From Aquirufa rosea (GTDB lineage: Bacteria > Bacteroidota > Bacteroidia > Cytophagales > Spirosomataceae): DNA of 64,000 nt. The position numbers and the translations under genes were made by a program. The DNA lies in assembly GCF_004118285.1 (NCBI RefSeq), contig NZ_SDHY01000001.1, forward strand, positions 248,001-312,000, given 5' to 3'. This document shows positions 44,005 through 54,947 of the stretch, piece after piece. The notes under the pieces are model-generated. The model did not search any database and was not told the origin of the DNA. It saw only the letters and a list, made by a program, of their open reading frames with translations. Each line of letters starts with the position of its first letter. Within the stretch, counting starts at the first letter, position 1.

Positions 44005-44910
44005 TTGAAGCAGTCCACATCCATTGCCATTGAAAGTCCTCAATTTTGGGGAGATAATTATCAGTTAATCGACTCAGGTGGATTTGAGAAGCTGGAAAAA
44101 TTTGGTTCTTTCATCGTTAGAAGGCCAGAACCACAAGCTATTTGGGGTAAATCTTTGTCGGAACAAGCTTGGCAATCTCAATGCCACGCTCATTTCAAAA
44201 AAGAAAAAGGAAGTGTAGAGCGTGGTCAATGGGAGATCAAAGGAAAAGTGGCTGATAAATGGTTTATGCCTTATCAATCAAAGCGCCTAAACTTATCCTT
44301 CAAAATTTCTTTATCTTCTTTTAAACATGTCGGTCTATTCCCAGAACAAGCATCCAATTGGGAATATTTAGCAGAAAAAATCCCTCAATTTAAACACAAC
44401 AAGCCCAAGTTTTTAAACCTGTTTGCTTATACAGGAGGAGCTAGTTTGGTGTGTCGACAAATGGGAGCAGACGTAACTCATGTGGATTCTGTTAAACCCG
44501 TTCTTTCGTGGGCTAGGGAAAACATGGAAATATCCAAACTTGATGGGATAAGATGGATGGCGGAGGATGCCTTAAAATTCGTCAAAAGAGAAGCTCGAAG
44601 AGGTAATTTATATCAAGGAATTCTCCTGGATCCCCCAGCTTATGGAAGGGGACCTGATGGTGAAAAATGGGTCTTAGAAGAACAAATTGAAGATTTATTA
44701 CTTTCTGTCAAAGAAATACTAGATCCTGAAGAGCATTTATTATTGAGTAATGTCTATTCATTGGGATTTTCAACTTTAGTGGTGGAAAATCTAATGAATG
44801 GCATATTTGATGTGCCGGAAACGGCAGAATCAGGTGAGCTGTATTTAAATGATAAAAGCGACAAAAAACTGCCATTGGGAGTTTTCCATCGCTATTATTA
44901 TCAATCTTAA
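44005..44910 (+). CDS. RlmI-like class I SAM-dependent methyltransferase
   Basis: 301 residues. The frame has no ATG, and a stop codon lies 18 nt upstream, so TTG at 44005 is the only reasonable start. The Rossmann core has FLNLFAYTGGASLV (motif I), THVDSVKPVLSWARENMEIS (motif II) and the catalytic ILLDPPAYGRGPDG (motif IV). This is the 23S rRNA cytosine-5 methyltransferase (RlmI/RlmK) type. An N-terminal FGSFIVRRPEPQAIW segment is common to Bacteroidota members. The exact nucleotide modified is not known. Confidence 0.85.
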   Translation: MKQSTSIAIESPQFWGDNYQLIDSGGFEKLEKFGSFIVRRPEPQAIWGKSLSEQAWQSQCHAHFKKEKGSVERGQWEIKGKVADKWFMPYQSKRLNLSFKISLSSFKHVGLFPEQASNWEYLAEKIPQFKHNKPKFLNLFAYTGGASLVCRQMGADVTHVDSVKPVLSWARENMEISKLDGIRWMAEDALKFVKREARRGNLYQGILLDPPAYGRGPDGEKWVLEEQIEDLLLSVKEILDPEEHLLLSNVYSLGFSTLVVENLMNGIFDVPETAESGELYLNDKSDKKLPLGVFHRYYYQS

Positions 44911-44916
44911 TATCGC

Positions 44917-45813
44917 TTAATTTTTAGGATAAATTTCTCCTTTAGCCGCCAACAAAGTGTTTTTCATTAATGAAACAATGGTCATAGGACCAACACCTTT
45001 AGGCACTGGAGTGATGTAGGAACATTTGGGCGCTACGTCTGCGAAATCCACATCCCCTTTTAAGGCAAAACCAGATTTTTTGCTAGCATCCTCGACACGG
45101 GTTAAACCCACATCAATTACTACGGCACCTTCTTTAATATGAGCTGCTTTAATAAACTCAGGTTTTCCTAGAGCAGCAATGACAATATCCCCCTGTGAAC
45201 TAATCTCCTCTAAATTAGGTGTTCTCGAGTGAGTCAGAGTTACGGTGCAATTACCCTGAGGATGATTTCTTTGCATTAAAATTGACATGGGTAATCCAAC
45301 GATTTGACTCCTTCCTACCACCACACAATGCTTACCAGCAGTTGGAATTTGGTAATATGCCAATAAATCCAGCACTCCTTGAGGAGTAGCTGAAATGTAA
45401 GCAGGCAAACCCTTAGCCATTCGACCGATATTGATGGGATGGAAACCATCTACATCTTTGGATGGATGTATTGTTTCCATAACTTTATCAGGATTAATAT
45501 GGTCTGGCAATGGCAATTGAACAATTAAACCATCCATACCAGGATTATTATTTACTTCTTGAACCGCCTTCAGTAATTCAGCTTCCGTGATAGTCGGATC
45601 AAAACGTAATAGGGTAGAGGTAAAACCTAATTCCTCACATGACTTAACTTTATTGGCAACATAAGTTTCAGAGGCTCCATTGTTTCCTACAAGAATGGCC
45701 ACTAAATGTGGTGCCCTATGTCCTTTTGCTAACAATTCTTGTACTTCTTTAGCAATGGAGGCTTTCATGGACTCAGCCACAAACTTGCCATCAATAATTT
45801 GACTCATACCCAT
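44917..45813 (-). CDS. folD: bifunctional methylenetetrahydrofolate dehydrogenase/cyclohydrolase
   Basis: 298 residues; interconverts 5,10-methylene-, methenyl- and 10-formyl-THF in one-carbon metabolism. Family signatures: [14 protein letters not shown] with the catalytic lysine, [26 protein letters not shown], and [17 protein letters not shown] for NADP. ATG 45813 is followed six bases later by a second ATG; both are usable. The gene lies 14 nt after topA on the same strand, so co-transcription is likely. It converges with the methyltransferase gene, leaving only 6 nt between stops. Confidence 0.97.
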   Translation of the reverse strand: MGMSQIIDGKFVAESMKASIAKEVQELLAKGHRAPHLVAILVGNNGASETYVANKVKSCEELGFTSTLLRFDPTITEAELLKAVQEVNNNPGMDGLIVQLPLPDHINPDKVMETIHPSKDVDGFHPINIGRMAKGLPAYISATPQGVLDLLAYYQIPTAGKHCVVVGRSQIVGLPMSILMQRNHPQGNCTVTLTHSRTPNLEEISSQGDIVIAALGKPEFIKAAHIKEGAVVIDVGLTRVEDASKKSGFALKGDVDFADVAPKCSYITPVPKGVGPMTIVSLMKNTLLAAKGEIYPKN

Positions 45814-45827
45814 AATTTATATTTGTA

Positions 45828-48317
45828 TTACTTTTTTCTTCCTTTTTTAGGCGCAGGAGCCTGCTCACCAAGTTCTAGACACTGTTCTAAGGTCAAGTCC
45901 GCCGGACTCATATCTTTAGGAATCTTGACATTTCTTTTGCCTATCTGTATGTAAGGACCATACATACCGTTAACAATTTTTACTTGTTCGTTTTCCGGAA
46001 ACTCTTTGATGTATTTGTTGGCCTCCATATTTCGTTTAGCCAAAATAATCTCAATAGCTCTTTCTTGACTTAAAGTAGCTAAATTATCTGTCTTGCCAAG
46101 AGAATAATATTTTCCCGCATGCTTAACATAGGGGCCAAATCGACCCTTACCTGTGGATATCAACTCATTTTCAAAAGTCCCAAGACTCTCTGCCTCAGCC
46201 ACTTTTTGGGCTGAATCCAATACACGAATAGCTCCCGCTAAATCCAAAGTAAATGGATCCTCACTGTCAGGTAAACTGGTGAACTTTCCATCAAATTTGA
46301 TATAAGGCCCTAATTTTCCTGCCCCAATGATCAAGGGTTTATCTTGATAAATACCCACCTCTCTAGGTAGTTTAGGACGCTCTAATAAAGCAATGGCTTC
46401 TTCTAGGCTAATAGTGGAAATAGATTGATCCTTGGTCAAATTGGCAAATACCGGTTTTTCTTCTTCACCTGATTCCCCCAATTGCACAAATGGACCAAAT
46501 TTACCCAATCTCACCGATATTTTCTTACCAGAAACAGGATCCACACCTAATTCTCTTCCTCCACCCACTGAACTTCTTGAAATGGATTTACTGTCTTCAA
46601 TGGTTTGATGAAAAGAACCATAAAAGTTCTTCATCAGCTGAGTCCAAGGCAACTTTCCCTTCGCCACATTATCAAACTCATCTTCCATTTCAGCCGTAAA
46701 GGTATAGTCGACTACATCTTGGAAGTTTTCTACCAAGAAATCTGTCACTAAAATGCCTATATGGGTTGGGAATAATTTAGCTTTTTCCGTACCTACAATT
46801 TCCTTATTTTTTTGACCAACAATTTCCCGGTCTTTCAAAATCCAAGTTTGAAATTCTCTTTCTTTTCCTTCCCGATCTTCTTTAACCACATAAGCTCGCT
46901 TGATGATCGTTGAAATAGTTGGAGCATAGGTAGAAGGACGACCTATTCCTTTCTCTTCCAAGGCCTTAACTAAACTTGCTTCCGTATATCTTGCTGCTGG
47001 TCTAGAGAATCTTTCTTGGGCTTTTAACTCATTTAATACTAACACTTGACCTACCTGTAAAGGCGGCAACATATCCTTGTTCTCATCTTCCTCCTCCTCA
47101 TCTTTACCCTCTAAATAGGCTTTTAAAAATCCTTCAAATGTTACCACCTCACCTTGAGCTACTAATAATTCGGATGTGGTCGATATTTGAATTTGGGCGG
47201 TTGTTCTTTCTATCACCGCATCAGCCATCTGAGAGGCAATAGCGCGCTTCCAAATTAATTCATATAAACGTTTTTCACGAGCATCGCCTGAAATGGAGTT
47301 TACCTCAAAATCCGTAGGACGAATGGCCTCGTGAGCTTCTTGGGCACTTTCATTTTTAGTCTTGAACTGCCGTCCGTGGTGAAACTTAGACCCGTAAGCA
47401 GATTCAATGGCTTGTTTGGCCTTATCCCTAGCTTCTTGAGAAAGCATAGTAGAATCAGTACGCATATAAGATATCCTTCCCGACTCGTAGAGTTTCTGCG
47501 CAATTTGCATCGTTGTAGCTACAGAATATCCTAATTTCCTAGAGGCTTCTTGTTGCAAAGTAGAGGTAGTAAACGGCGGTGCGGGTGTTTTTTTGGCGGG
47601 TTTAGTTTCTAAATTTTTGATACTAAACTCGGCATCAAGACACTTCTTTAAAAAAGCAACTGCCTCTTCCTCGGTAGCAAAATTTTTGGGTAATTCTGCT
47701 TTTAAATATTTCTTTCCGGGCAGCTCAAATAAAGCTGAAACTTTGTATGAAGCCACACTTTGATGATGCTCAATTTCCCTTTCACGCTCTACGATTAATC
47801 GAACAGCAACGGATTGTACTCGGCCTGCTGACAGTCCCTTTTGTACTTTAGACCAGAGAACAGGAGATAATTCAAATCCAATCAATCGATCCATGATTCG
47901 GCGAGCTTGCTGGGCATTCACCAAATCCATATCAATTTTACGAGGAGCAGAAATGGCATTTTGAATGGCCGATTTGGTAATTTCTCGAAAGACAATTCTT
48001 TTGGTATCGTCTTTCAATCCCAATGCCTCCTTTAAATGCCATGAAATAGATTCTCCCTCACGGTCGTCGTCAGTTGCTAACCATACTTCTTCAGATGATT
48101 TAGCTAAACTTTTTAATTCAGAAATCACTTTTGTTTTATCTGCTGAAATCACATAAGTTGGCGCAAAATCATGTTCAATATCTATCGCCTTATCGCCTTT
48201 GGTGGGCAGATCTCTCACGTGACCAAACGAAGATTTCACCACAAAATCTTTACCCAAATACCCTTCAATGGTTTTAGCTTTTGCCGGCGACTCCACGATG
48301 ACCAAATTTTTTGCCAT
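45828..48317 (-). CDS. topA: DNA topoisomerase I
   Basis: 829-residue type IA topoisomerase relaxing negative supercoils. The Toprim domain opens with KNLVIVESPAKAKTIEGYLG and includes the acidic DDDREGE; the active-site tyrosine is in SGRISYMRTDSTM. The C-terminal third is made of topoisomerase C-terminal repeats (GRFGPYVKHAGKYYSLGK, NGMYGPYIQIGKRNV) and ends in a basic tail KKGRKK. There are no paired CxxC zinc fingers, in contrast to E. coli TopA, which is a known variation among bacteria. Confidence 0.97.
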   Translation of the reverse strand: MAKNLVIVESPAKAKTIEGYLGKDFVVKSSFGHVRDLPTKGDKAIDIEHDFAPTYVISADKTKVISELKSLAKSSEEVWLATDDDREGESISWHLKEALGLKDDTKRIVFREITKSAIQNAISAPRKIDMDLVNAQQARRIMDRLIGFELSPVLWSKVQKGLSAGRVQSVAVRLIVEREREIEHHQSVASYKVSALFELPGKKYLKAELPKNFATEEEAVAFLKKCLDAEFSIKNLETKPAKKTPAPPFTTSTLQQEASRKLGYSVATTMQIAQKLYESGRISYMRTDSTMLSQEARDKAKQAIESAYGSKFHHGRQFKTKNESAQEAHEAIRPTDFEVNSISGDAREKRLYELIWKRAIASQMADAVIERTTAQIQISTTSELLVAQGEVVTFEGFLKAYLEGKDEEEEDENKDMLPPLQVGQVLVLNELKAQERFSRPAARYTEASLVKALEEKGIGRPSTYAPTISTIIKRAYVVKEDREGKEREFQTWILKDREIVGQKNKEIVGTEKAKLFPTHIGILVTDFLVENFQDVVDYTFTAEMEDEFDNVAKGKLPWTQLMKNFYGSFHQTIEDSKSISRSSVGGGRELGVDPVSGKKISVRLGKFGPFVQLGESGEEEKPVFANLTKDQSISTISLEEAIALLERPKLPREVGIYQDKPLIIGAGKLGPYIKFDGKFTSLPDSEDPFTLDLAGAIRVLDSAQKVAEAESLGTFENELISTGKGRFGPYVKHAGKYYSLGKTDNLATLSQERAIEIILAKRNMEANKYIKEFPENEQVKIVNGMYGPYIQIGKRNVKIPKDMSPADLTLEQCLELGEQAPAPKKGRKK

Positions 48318-48354
48318 TCTAAATAAATTGAAATTGTAAATTAAAAAGTGACCT

Positions 48355-48362
48355 CAAATATA
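48355..48362 (-). promoter_or_regulatory. candidate -7 promoter of topA-folD
   Basis: TATATTTG on -, a match to TAnnTTTG, 37 nt before the topA ATG in the 106-nt gap following the DUF5686-type gene. The -33 element is not clear. Confidence 0.4.
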
Positions 48363-48423
48363 CTTGCTTAAAATGAATTTCTTGCCAAGGAATTTAAATG
48401 ACCCGAAAAAATCTACTTATTGA

Positions 48424-50727
48424 TTATTCAGGAATATTTCCAATGCGTATCCGAGAATTTAAATTTAAGCGCAATCCAACATAATTAAATTTTCCGTTTA
48501 CAAAACTGGATATAGCTTCCAATCGAAGGACCTTTAGCAAGCCATCCATGCCGTAACCAAGCTCAGAATACAAAAGTTTTTGATTTTGGATATATACGGT
48601 GTTAGCTATTAGCAATTCTTTCACATAAGATTTCTTCATCCCCAATAAAGGCTTTAACCAAAGATTTGAAAACTGAAAAAGAGAAAGTCCCTCCAAATAG
48701 GTCCCTGCCGTACTGTAGGCATAATGGTTTACATTCAGTCGCTGGTTAGCCCCCGAAGTAAAATTTTGGTAATATCCCACCAAACGATGAGAGGCTAGCA
48801 TTTCACCCGTCAAAACTAAGTTCATGTTGCCGTTATAATGTTTGAAATCAATAAAATTGGTAGGTGCAGATCCTAAAAATGTTCCGGCATTAATAATGAA
48901 ACCTGCCTTGATCCAAGGAGATAAAGTCATGTTTTGTAAATAGGATAGTTCAAGCATATTAAAAGGAGCCGAAGATTCAGCCACTCCATTCCAACCTGCT
49001 CGATATTTCACCAAAATAAGAGGGGATGAGCCCCATTCACTTTCTCGGATATGATTACGATAATATTGTGTCAAAAAAGGCCTAAAACCAAGAGTCAATT
49101 GGCTAATAAAAGCCTTATGAGTGGCAAAACCATCTTGGGTATATTCGGCATTTTGAGGGTTATTGGTGGTAAACTTCCTGTTGAGGTAATTAAACCAATA
49201 ATAGTCCGTCGTATTATCCATTTGACTCCTTCGCGACCAATCCAAACTTCCTTTCAAAAAGAATTTGGAAGAAAAACGCTTAATTAAAGACATATTCCAA
49301 AATTCCTTTCGGAAGATTTTCATCTGATTATTTTTCAACAATAGAGTTGAAAGCGTATTCATCTCGGGAGATATTGAATTATCAGGGTTCATCTGCTGAA
49401 CAAAATCCCCTTGAGATAAGGAAATATCAAATGTTTCAGTTTTGTACCTAAGTTTAACATAACCCGTATTTCTGTTCAAACCAAAGGATCTTCTACCTAA
49501 AAATTCCGCTTCCAAGAATTTATATCTAGCCCAGCGTTTTCGAAACACCAATCCTGCATTAGCGACAAATCCTTCAACAGTATTAAAGTTTGAATCAAAA
49601 ACCGGTGATTTATAATAAATCTCAAAGGGATAAAAATCTTTTTGACGAGGTCCCAGATAAAAAGACTTAGAGAATATCAGTTGATTAATGGAAAAGGGAC
49701 TTTTACGTAAGGTATCAATAGCAGTCTCCAACAAAATATCATTTCTTGAACCTTGAAAAAATTGATCTCCTAAAGTATTATGAGCACTTTCTCCCTTTAT
49801 AGCGTAACGAACTGAATCCATGGTAATCAAACCACTTTGTGGCCTAGATTTCCATTTTCTAAGCAAGGACTGGTGAAAATTCCCAAGTAATTGCGTGGCA
49901 AAAACTTCATCGAATCCAACTTCGGAAATATTCAAACGTTCCTTGACAGGCTGAGGAGTCTGCCAAGAAGAAATATCTTGCCAATTAGTTGGTTTTTGTT
50001 GCAACTCTTCTTGTAAGATGAATTCACCATAATTACCCATGAGTCCACCTGACAACTTAAAATAGGCGGTTTTAGGTAACCAAGCTTGGTTTGACCACTG
50101 GTGCTGCAAATCCATGTAATACATGATGGCATCTGATTCTACCTGTGCCTGCCAGCGAATTATCCAACCATCAATACTTAATGTCAGCTTGCCTGAGAAT
50201 AAACGATCTCCAGAGCTAAGCGGTTTGACATCAAATTGTAATGCTTGATGTCCTTCAACCAAAGTGTCGCCTGTATGCGAATAGGAATAAAAATTTCGTC
50301 CGTGGTAGTTTAAAGGAGAGACGCAGTTGGTTCCTATGTAGTCTTGGTAAAAATCAGGCCAAAAAAATAAAGTAGGTCTTGGATACTTTTTTTGAAAGCC
50401 TCTCACATCGATAATCTCATGAATAATTTGATTTAAACTTCGAACATATACTTTAGAATGTGTTTGATTTCCGTACCATTGACCCTCTTGAATACCCTCA
50501 TTCTTTTTCAATCGATTTTTAGCTAAACCAATGACCTGATTGAAACGGCCCTTTTCCTTGGTGATTACCTCAGAACTAAAATACCCAATTTGTGCACCGT
50601 GTTGCGGAGCCATTTCGATTGCCTTGCTAATCACTAAATCCGGAACGCTATTGCCTTGTCCAAAAGCACTTAAGCTTTTAAAAAAACATAGCCACAGAAA
50701 AAAAGAAATGATGGGTTTAAATCTCAA
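48424..50727 (-). CDS. DUF5686-type outer-membrane barrel protein
   Basis: 767 residues from TTG 50727; a stop codon lies 21 nt upstream and no ATG precedes the signal peptide (IISFFLWLCFFKSLSAFG, cut before QG). The ordering of segments (IDVRGFQKKYPRP, FFWPDFYQDYIG, SPLNYHGRNFYSYSHTGDT, then a long run of alternating strands ending LRLNLNSRIRIGNIPE) parallels the DUF5686 family. Unlike the 861-residue relative in this window it lacks the N-terminal CarboxypepD regulatory-like domain. Probably an integral outer-membrane protein; function unknown. Confidence 0.75.
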   Translation of the reverse strand: MRFKPIISFFLWLCFFKSLSAFGQGNSVPDLVISKAIEMAPQHGAQIGYFSSEVITKEKGRFNQVIGLAKNRLKKNEGIQEGQWYGNQTHSKVYVRSLNQIIHEIIDVRGFQKKYPRPTLFFWPDFYQDYIGTNCVSPLNYHGRNFYSYSHTGDTLVEGHQALQFDVKPLSSGDRLFSGKLTLSIDGWIIRWQAQVESDAIMYYMDLQHQWSNQAWLPKTAYFKLSGGLMGNYGEFILQEELQQKPTNWQDISSWQTPQPVKERLNISEVGFDEVFATQLLGNFHQSLLRKWKSRPQSGLITMDSVRYAIKGESAHNTLGDQFFQGSRNDILLETAIDTLRKSPFSINQLIFSKSFYLGPRQKDFYPFEIYYKSPVFDSNFNTVEGFVANAGLVFRKRWARYKFLEAEFLGRRSFGLNRNTGYVKLRYKTETFDISLSQGDFVQQMNPDNSISPEMNTLSTLLLKNNQMKIFRKEFWNMSLIKRFSSKFFLKGSLDWSRRSQMDNTTDYYWFNYLNRKFTTNNPQNAEYTQDGFATHKAFISQLTLGFRPFLTQYYRNHIRESEWGSSPLILVKYRAGWNGVAESSAPFNMLELSYLQNMTLSPWIKAGFIINAGTFLGSAPTNFIDFKHYNGNMNLVLTGEMLASHRLVGYYQNFTSGANQRLNVNHYAYSTAGTYLEGLSLFQFSNLWLKPLLGMKKSYVKELLIANTVYIQNQKLLYSELGYGMDGLLKVLRLEAISSFVNGKFNYVGLRLNLNSRIRIGNIPE

Positions 50728-50896
50728 ATTGGGCTTAACAATTATTTAGAAAGCATAATATTGACCTTAAAACGTCAATTAAAATGTAAAATTCACAAAA
50801 AACTGCTGCAAAGGAAATGTTATTTAAAAAAAGTGACAAAAAGGTGACGGTAATCTATTAATTTTACAAACAATTTATTAAAACCAACATTGACTC
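50728..50896 (+). promoter_or_regulatory. control region before aconitase
   Basis: 169 nt between divergent genes. Visible: an inverted repeat TTGAC-8 nt-GTCAA (50761-50765/50774-50778), a direct repeat GTGAC at 50833-50837 and 50844-50848 (11 nt apart, one helical turn) and a near-consensus -7 element TAATTTTA at 50859-50866. These could bind a regulator; nothing confirms it. Confidence 0.3.
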
Positions 50897-53161
50897 ATGG
50901 CCTTTGATATTGAAATGATTAAAGCTGTCTATGATCGCATGCCAGCTCGAATAGCTGCAGCCCGCGCATTGACAGGGAAACCGCTTACATTAACGGAAAA
51001 AATTCTTTATAGTCACTTGTGGGAAGGGACTCCTTCCAGCACATTTTCTCGTGGAGCTTCCTACGTGGATTTTGCACCAGACCGTGTTGCTATGCAAGAT
51101 GCCACTGCACAAATGGCATTATTGCAATTCATGCAGGCAGGTCGTCCACAGGTTGCCGTTCCTTCAACAGTACATTGTGACCACTTGATTGAAGCTAAAG
51201 TAGCTTCATCTACTGATTTACAAGTGGCCGTAGATAAAAATAAAGAAGTATACGATTTCTTATCATCTGTTTCAGATAAATACGGAATTGGTTTCTGGAA
51301 ACCAGGAGCAGGTATCATTCACCAAGTAGTGTTAGAAAATTATGCTTTCCCAGGAGGAATGATGATTGGAACCGACTCTCACACGGTAAATGCGGGTGGT
51401 TTGGGAATGATTGCCATTGGAGTAGGAGGAGCAGATGCATGCGACGTAATGGCTGGATTAGCTTGGGAGTTGAAATTCCCTAAGTTAATTGGAGTAAAAT
51501 TGAAAGGTAAATTAAATGGTTGGACCTCAGCTAAAGATGTTATCTTGAAAGTTGCGGGTATATTAACTGTAAAAGGTGGAACAGGTTGTGTGGTGGAATA
51601 TTTCGGAGAAGGAGCTACTTCCATGTCATGTACTGGCAAAGGAACCATTTGTAATATGGGCGCAGAAATTGGAGCAACCACATCTACATTTGGCTATGAT
51701 GATTCTATGGCCCGTTATTTAGAATCAACTGGAAGAGCAGATGTTGCTGCTTTAGCCAACGGCATTCGTGAACACTTAACAGCTGACCCAGAGGTTTATG
51801 CCAACCCTGAAGCCTATTTTGATCAAGTTATTGAAATTGATTTAGATACCTTGGAGCCACACGTAAATGGTCCATTTACACCAGATTTAGCTACTCCAAT
51901 CTCTAAATTGAAAGAGTTGGCAGCTAAAAACAACTGGCCAACTAAAGTAGAAGTAGGCTTAATTGGATCATGTACCAACTCTTCATATGAGGATATTGCA
52001 CGTGCAGCATCTTTGGCGAAGCAAGTTGCTGCCAAAGGTTTAAAAACAAAAGCACAATTCACCATTACTCCGGGTTCAGAGCAAGTACGTTACACTATTG
52101 AAAGAGATGGATTTATCTCCACTTTTGATTCGATTGGTGCTACTGTATTCTCGAATGCTTGTGGTCCATGTATTGGACAGTGGGCTAGACCAGGGGCAGA
52201 AAAAGGAGAGAAAAATACCATCGTTCATTCATTTAATAGAAACTTCGCGAAACGTGCTGATGGAAATCCAAATACCTATGCGTTCGTAGCTTCTCCTGAA
52301 ATTGTGACCGCTTTGGCTATTGCTGGAGATTTGACTTTCAATCCATTGACTGACACATTAACTAATGAGAAAGGTGAACAAGTTAAATTGGAAGCTCCTA
52401 CAGGCGATGAATTGCCGAAATTAGGATTTGCCGTAGAAGATGCTGGTTATCAAGCACCTGCAGCTGATGGTTCTGGCGTTCAAGTAAAAGTTTCTCCAAC
52501 TTCTGACCGTTTGCAATTATTAGCACCCTTTGCTGCTTGGGAAGGTTCAGACTTGAAAGGCTTGAAATTATTGATCAAGGCGAAAGGTAAGTGTACTACA
52601 GACCATATTTCTATGGCTGGTCCATGGTTAAAATACCGTGGTCACTTAGACAATATCTCAAATAACATGTTAATAGGCGCTGTGAACTTCTTCAATGAAA
52701 AAACAGATAATGTAAAAAATCAGTTAACGGGTGCCTATGGTCCTGTACCTGAGACACAGCGTGCTTACAAAGCTGCTGGAATTGGCACTATTGTAGTTGG
52801 GGATACCAATTACGGTGAAGGTTCATCACGAGAGCATGCTGCCATGGAACCTCGTCATTTGGGAGTACGTGCGGTATTAGTGAAATCATTTGCTCGTATC
52901 CATGAAACCAACTTGAAGAAACAGGGTATGTTGGCATTAACATTCGCCAATGAAGCTGATTATGACAAGATTCAAGAAGATGATAGCATCAATATTGTAG
53001 GATTAAATGAATTTGCACCAGAAAAGCCATTGACTATTGAATTAGAACATGCGGATGGAAGCAAAGAGAGTTTTGCTGTAAACCATACCTATAATGCTCA
53101 ACAAATAGAGTGGTTTAAAGCCGGAGGAGCCTTGAATATTATCAGGGCATCTATTAAATAA
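50897..53161 (+). CDS. acn: aconitate hydratase, mitochondrial-type
   Basis: 754 residues; isomerises citrate to isocitrate in the TCA cycle through a [4Fe-4S] cluster. Cluster ligands are the cysteines of [12 protein letters not shown] and of [11 protein letters not shown]. Substrate-binding motifs include [24 protein letters not shown] and, in the C-terminal swivel domain, [22 protein letters not shown]. The length and sequence pattern are those of mitochondrial aconitase (about 750 residues) and not of AcnA (about 890) or AcnB. It is a single gene with its own terminator. Confidence 0.97.
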   Translation: MAFDIEMIKAVYDRMPARIAAARALTGKPLTLTEKILYSHLWEGTPSSTFSRGASYVDFAPDRVAMQDATAQMALLQFMQAGRPQVAVPSTVHCDHLIEAKVASSTDLQVAVDKNKEVYDFLSSVSDKYGIGFWKPGAGIIHQVVLENYAFPGGMMIGTDSHTVNAGGLGMIAIGVGGADACDVMAGLAWELKFPKLIGVKLKGKLNGWTSAKDVILKVAGILTVKGGTGCVVEYFGEGATSMSCTGKGTICNMGAEIGATTSTFGYDDSMARYLESTGRADVAALANGIREHLTADPEVYANPEAYFDQVIEIDLDTLEPHVNGPFTPDLATPISKLKELAAKNNWPTKVEVGLIGSCTNSSYEDIARAASLAKQVAAKGLKTKAQFTITPGSEQVRYTIERDGFISTFDSIGATVFSNACGPCIGQWARPGAEKGEKNTIVHSFNRNFAKRADGNPNTYAFVASPEIVTALAIAGDLTFNPLTDTLTNEKGEQVKLEAPTGDELPKLGFAVEDAGYQAPAADGSGVQVKVSPTSDRLQLLAPFAAWEGSDLKGLKLLIKAKGKCTTDHISMAGPWLKYRGHLDNISNNMLIGAVNFFNEKTDNVKNQLTGAYGPVPETQRAYKAAGIGTIVVGDTNYGEGSSREHAAMEPRHLGVRAVLVKSFARIHETNLKKQGMLALTFANEADYDKIQEDDSINIVGLNEFAPEKPLTIELEHADGSKESFAVNHTYNAQQIEWFKAGGALNIIRASIK

Positions 53162-53178
53162 AGATTAAATTGTAAAAG

Positions 53179-53204
53179 GGCGCAAAATTTACTAGTTTTG
53201 CGCC
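53179..53204 (+). terminator. terminator after aconitase
   Basis: Stem GGCGCAAAA (53179-53187) pairs with TTTTGCGCC (53196-53204), 8-nt loop, followed by TTATTT. It lies 17 nt after the aconitase stop. Confidence 0.82.
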
Positions 53205-53246
53205 TTATTTCTGTTAAACAAAATATAAGTTCCTTAATTTTTCCCC

Positions 53247-54188
53247 ATGGCAGCGATTAATGCAGTAAAAATATTTTCTGGTTCAGCGTCCAATTATTTG
53301 GCCAAAGAAATTGCTAAATACTATGGAAAAGATTTAGGTGCCGCCACCATTTTACGCTTCTCAGACGGAGAAATGTCTCCCAGCTTTGATGAATCCGTAA
53401 GAGGTTGTGATGTGTTTATCATTCAATCCACTTTCCCATCTGCCGACAATTTGATGGAGTTATTGTTGATGATAGATGCCGCTAGAAGAGCCTCTGCCCA
53501 TTATGTCACGGCGGTAATTCCATATTTTGGATATTCTCGTCAAGATCGTAAGGATCGACCAAGGGTAGGAATTGGTGCAAAATTGATTGCGAATTTATTG
53601 ACTGCAGCAGGTGCCGATCGTCTGATGACAATCGATTTACATGCAGGACAGATCCAAGGTTTTATGGATTTTCCAGTGGATCACTTAGAAGGAACGGCCA
53701 TTTTTATTCCTTACTTAAAATCCTTAGAACTGGAAAATTTAACTTTTGCCTCTCCAGACGTAGGTGGAGTAGTAAGAACTAGAAATATGGCTAAGTTTTT
53801 TAATGCCAACATGGTTATTTGCGATAAGCACAGAAAACGCGCAAATGAAATTGCTTCCATGCAATTGATTGGGGATGTGGAAGGAGCCAATGTGGTATTA
53901 GTTGATGATTTAATTGATACAGGAGGCACCATGTGCAAAGCCGCTCAATTAATCATGGATAAAGGAGCTAAATCGGTGAGAGCTATTGTCACTCACCCCG
54001 TACTATCAGGTAAAGCGTATGAGAATATCAACAATTCGGTCTTAACTGAATTAGTGGTAACTGATACGATACCATTAAGAGAACAATGCTCCAAAATTAA
54101 AGTTCTATCGGTTTCTGAGTTATTTGCAAAGGCAATCGGTCGAATTAGAGATCACGAATCTATCAGTTCATTATTTATTAAATATTAA
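53247..54188 (+). CDS. prs: ribose-phosphate pyrophosphokinase
   Basis: 313 residues, full length. Makes PRPP from ribose-5-phosphate and ATP. FSGSASNYLAKEIAKYYG at the start, PYFGYSRQDRKDRPRVGIGAKLIANLL (catalytic loop region), the DLHAGQIQGFMDFPVDHL metal-binding segment and the PRPP-binding loop NVVLVDDLIDTGGTMCKAA. It lies just after the aconitase terminator and 61 nt before rplY; the prs-rplY order is common in bacteria and suggests one transcript. Confidence 0.98.
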   Translation: MAAINAVKIFSGSASNYLAKEIAKYYGKDLGAATILRFSDGEMSPSFDESVRGCDVFIIQSTFPSADNLMELLLMIDAARRASAHYVTAVIPYFGYSRQDRKDRPRVGIGAKLIANLLTAAGADRLMTIDLHAGQIQGFMDFPVDHLEGTAIFIPYLKSLELENLTFASPDVGGVVRTRNMAKFFNANMVICDKHRKRANEIASMQLIGDVEGANVVLVDDLIDTGGTMCKAAQLIMDKGAKSVRAIVTHPVLSGKAYENINNSVLTELVVTDTIPLREQCSKIKVLSVSELFAKAIGRIRDHESISSLFIKY

Positions 54189-54249
54189 TTTTAACCGTTT
54201 TCAGGGGATAGCCAAACGCGAAAGACTGGAGACTTAACAAAAAAACAAC

Positions 54250-54816
54250 ATGAAAAAATTAGAGATTGTAGGGTATAAAAGAGCGAATCTCGGAACTAAG
54301 AGCGCGAAAGATTTGCGTTCTGAAGCTTTAGCTCCTTGTGTATTGTATGGTGGAAAAGAGCAGGTACATTTTGCAGTACCCATGATTCTTTTCCGTGAAT
54401 TACTTTACTCATCTGATGTATATGAAGTGGCATTAAATATCGAAGGTGATACATACCGCGCTATTTTACAAGATGCTCAGTTTCATCCAGTAAACGAAAT
54501 GATATTACACGTAGATTTTCTAGAAATCGTAGAAAACAAGCCAATTAAGATCGATGTGCCTATTAAAATTGTAGGTAATTCTCCAGGAGTTATTAAAGGG
54601 GGTAAGATGATCCAAAAATTGCGTAAAGTAACTTTGAAAGGATTAGCTGAAAATATTCCTGATTTTGTAACAGCAGACATTTCTGGTTTAGATTTAGGTC
54701 AAACTGTGAAAGTAAATAAATTAGAAGTAACTGGATGCGAGATTTTAAATCCAATGTCTAACCCAGTGGCCACTATCGATATCCCAAGAGCATTAAGAGG
54801 TAAATTAACTGCTTAA
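54250..54816 (+). CDS. rplY: 50S ribosomal protein L25 (CTC form)
   Basis: 188 residues in two parts: the L25 RNA-binding domain (1-92, binding 5S rRNA) and the C-terminal TL5/CTC beta domain (96-180: KPIKIDVPIKIVGNSPGVIKGG, LDLGQTVKVNKLEV). The longer CTC form is normal outside enterobacteria. The 61-nt leader before it holds no recognisable element. A strong terminator follows. Confidence 0.95.
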   Translation: MKKLEIVGYKRANLGTKSAKDLRSEALAPCVLYGGKEQVHFAVPMILFRELLYSSDVYEVALNIEGDTYRAILQDAQFHPVNEMILHVDFLEIVENKPIKIDVPIKIVGNSPGVIKGGKMIQKLRKVTLKGLAENIPDFVTADISGLDLGQTVKVNKLEVTGCEILNPMSNPVATIDIPRALRGKLTA

Positions 54817-54844
54817 TCCTAGGAATATCCTTCTGATAGAGATT

Positions 54845-54874
54845 AAAAAAGCCTTCCAATGGGAAGGCTTTTTT
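54845..54874 (+). terminator. intrinsic terminator after rplY
   Basis: Stem AAAAAAGCCTTCC (54845-54857) pairs with GGAAGGCTTTTTT (54862-54874), 4-nt loop, giving a 13-bp hairpin with T-run. Stops the prs-rplY transcript. Confidence 0.92.
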
Positions 54875-54947
54875 AGTTTACCTGCTATCAAAAATAATAA
54901 AACCCAATGGGGCAACTATACCTATCTATTGAATTTTAGTAAAAATA

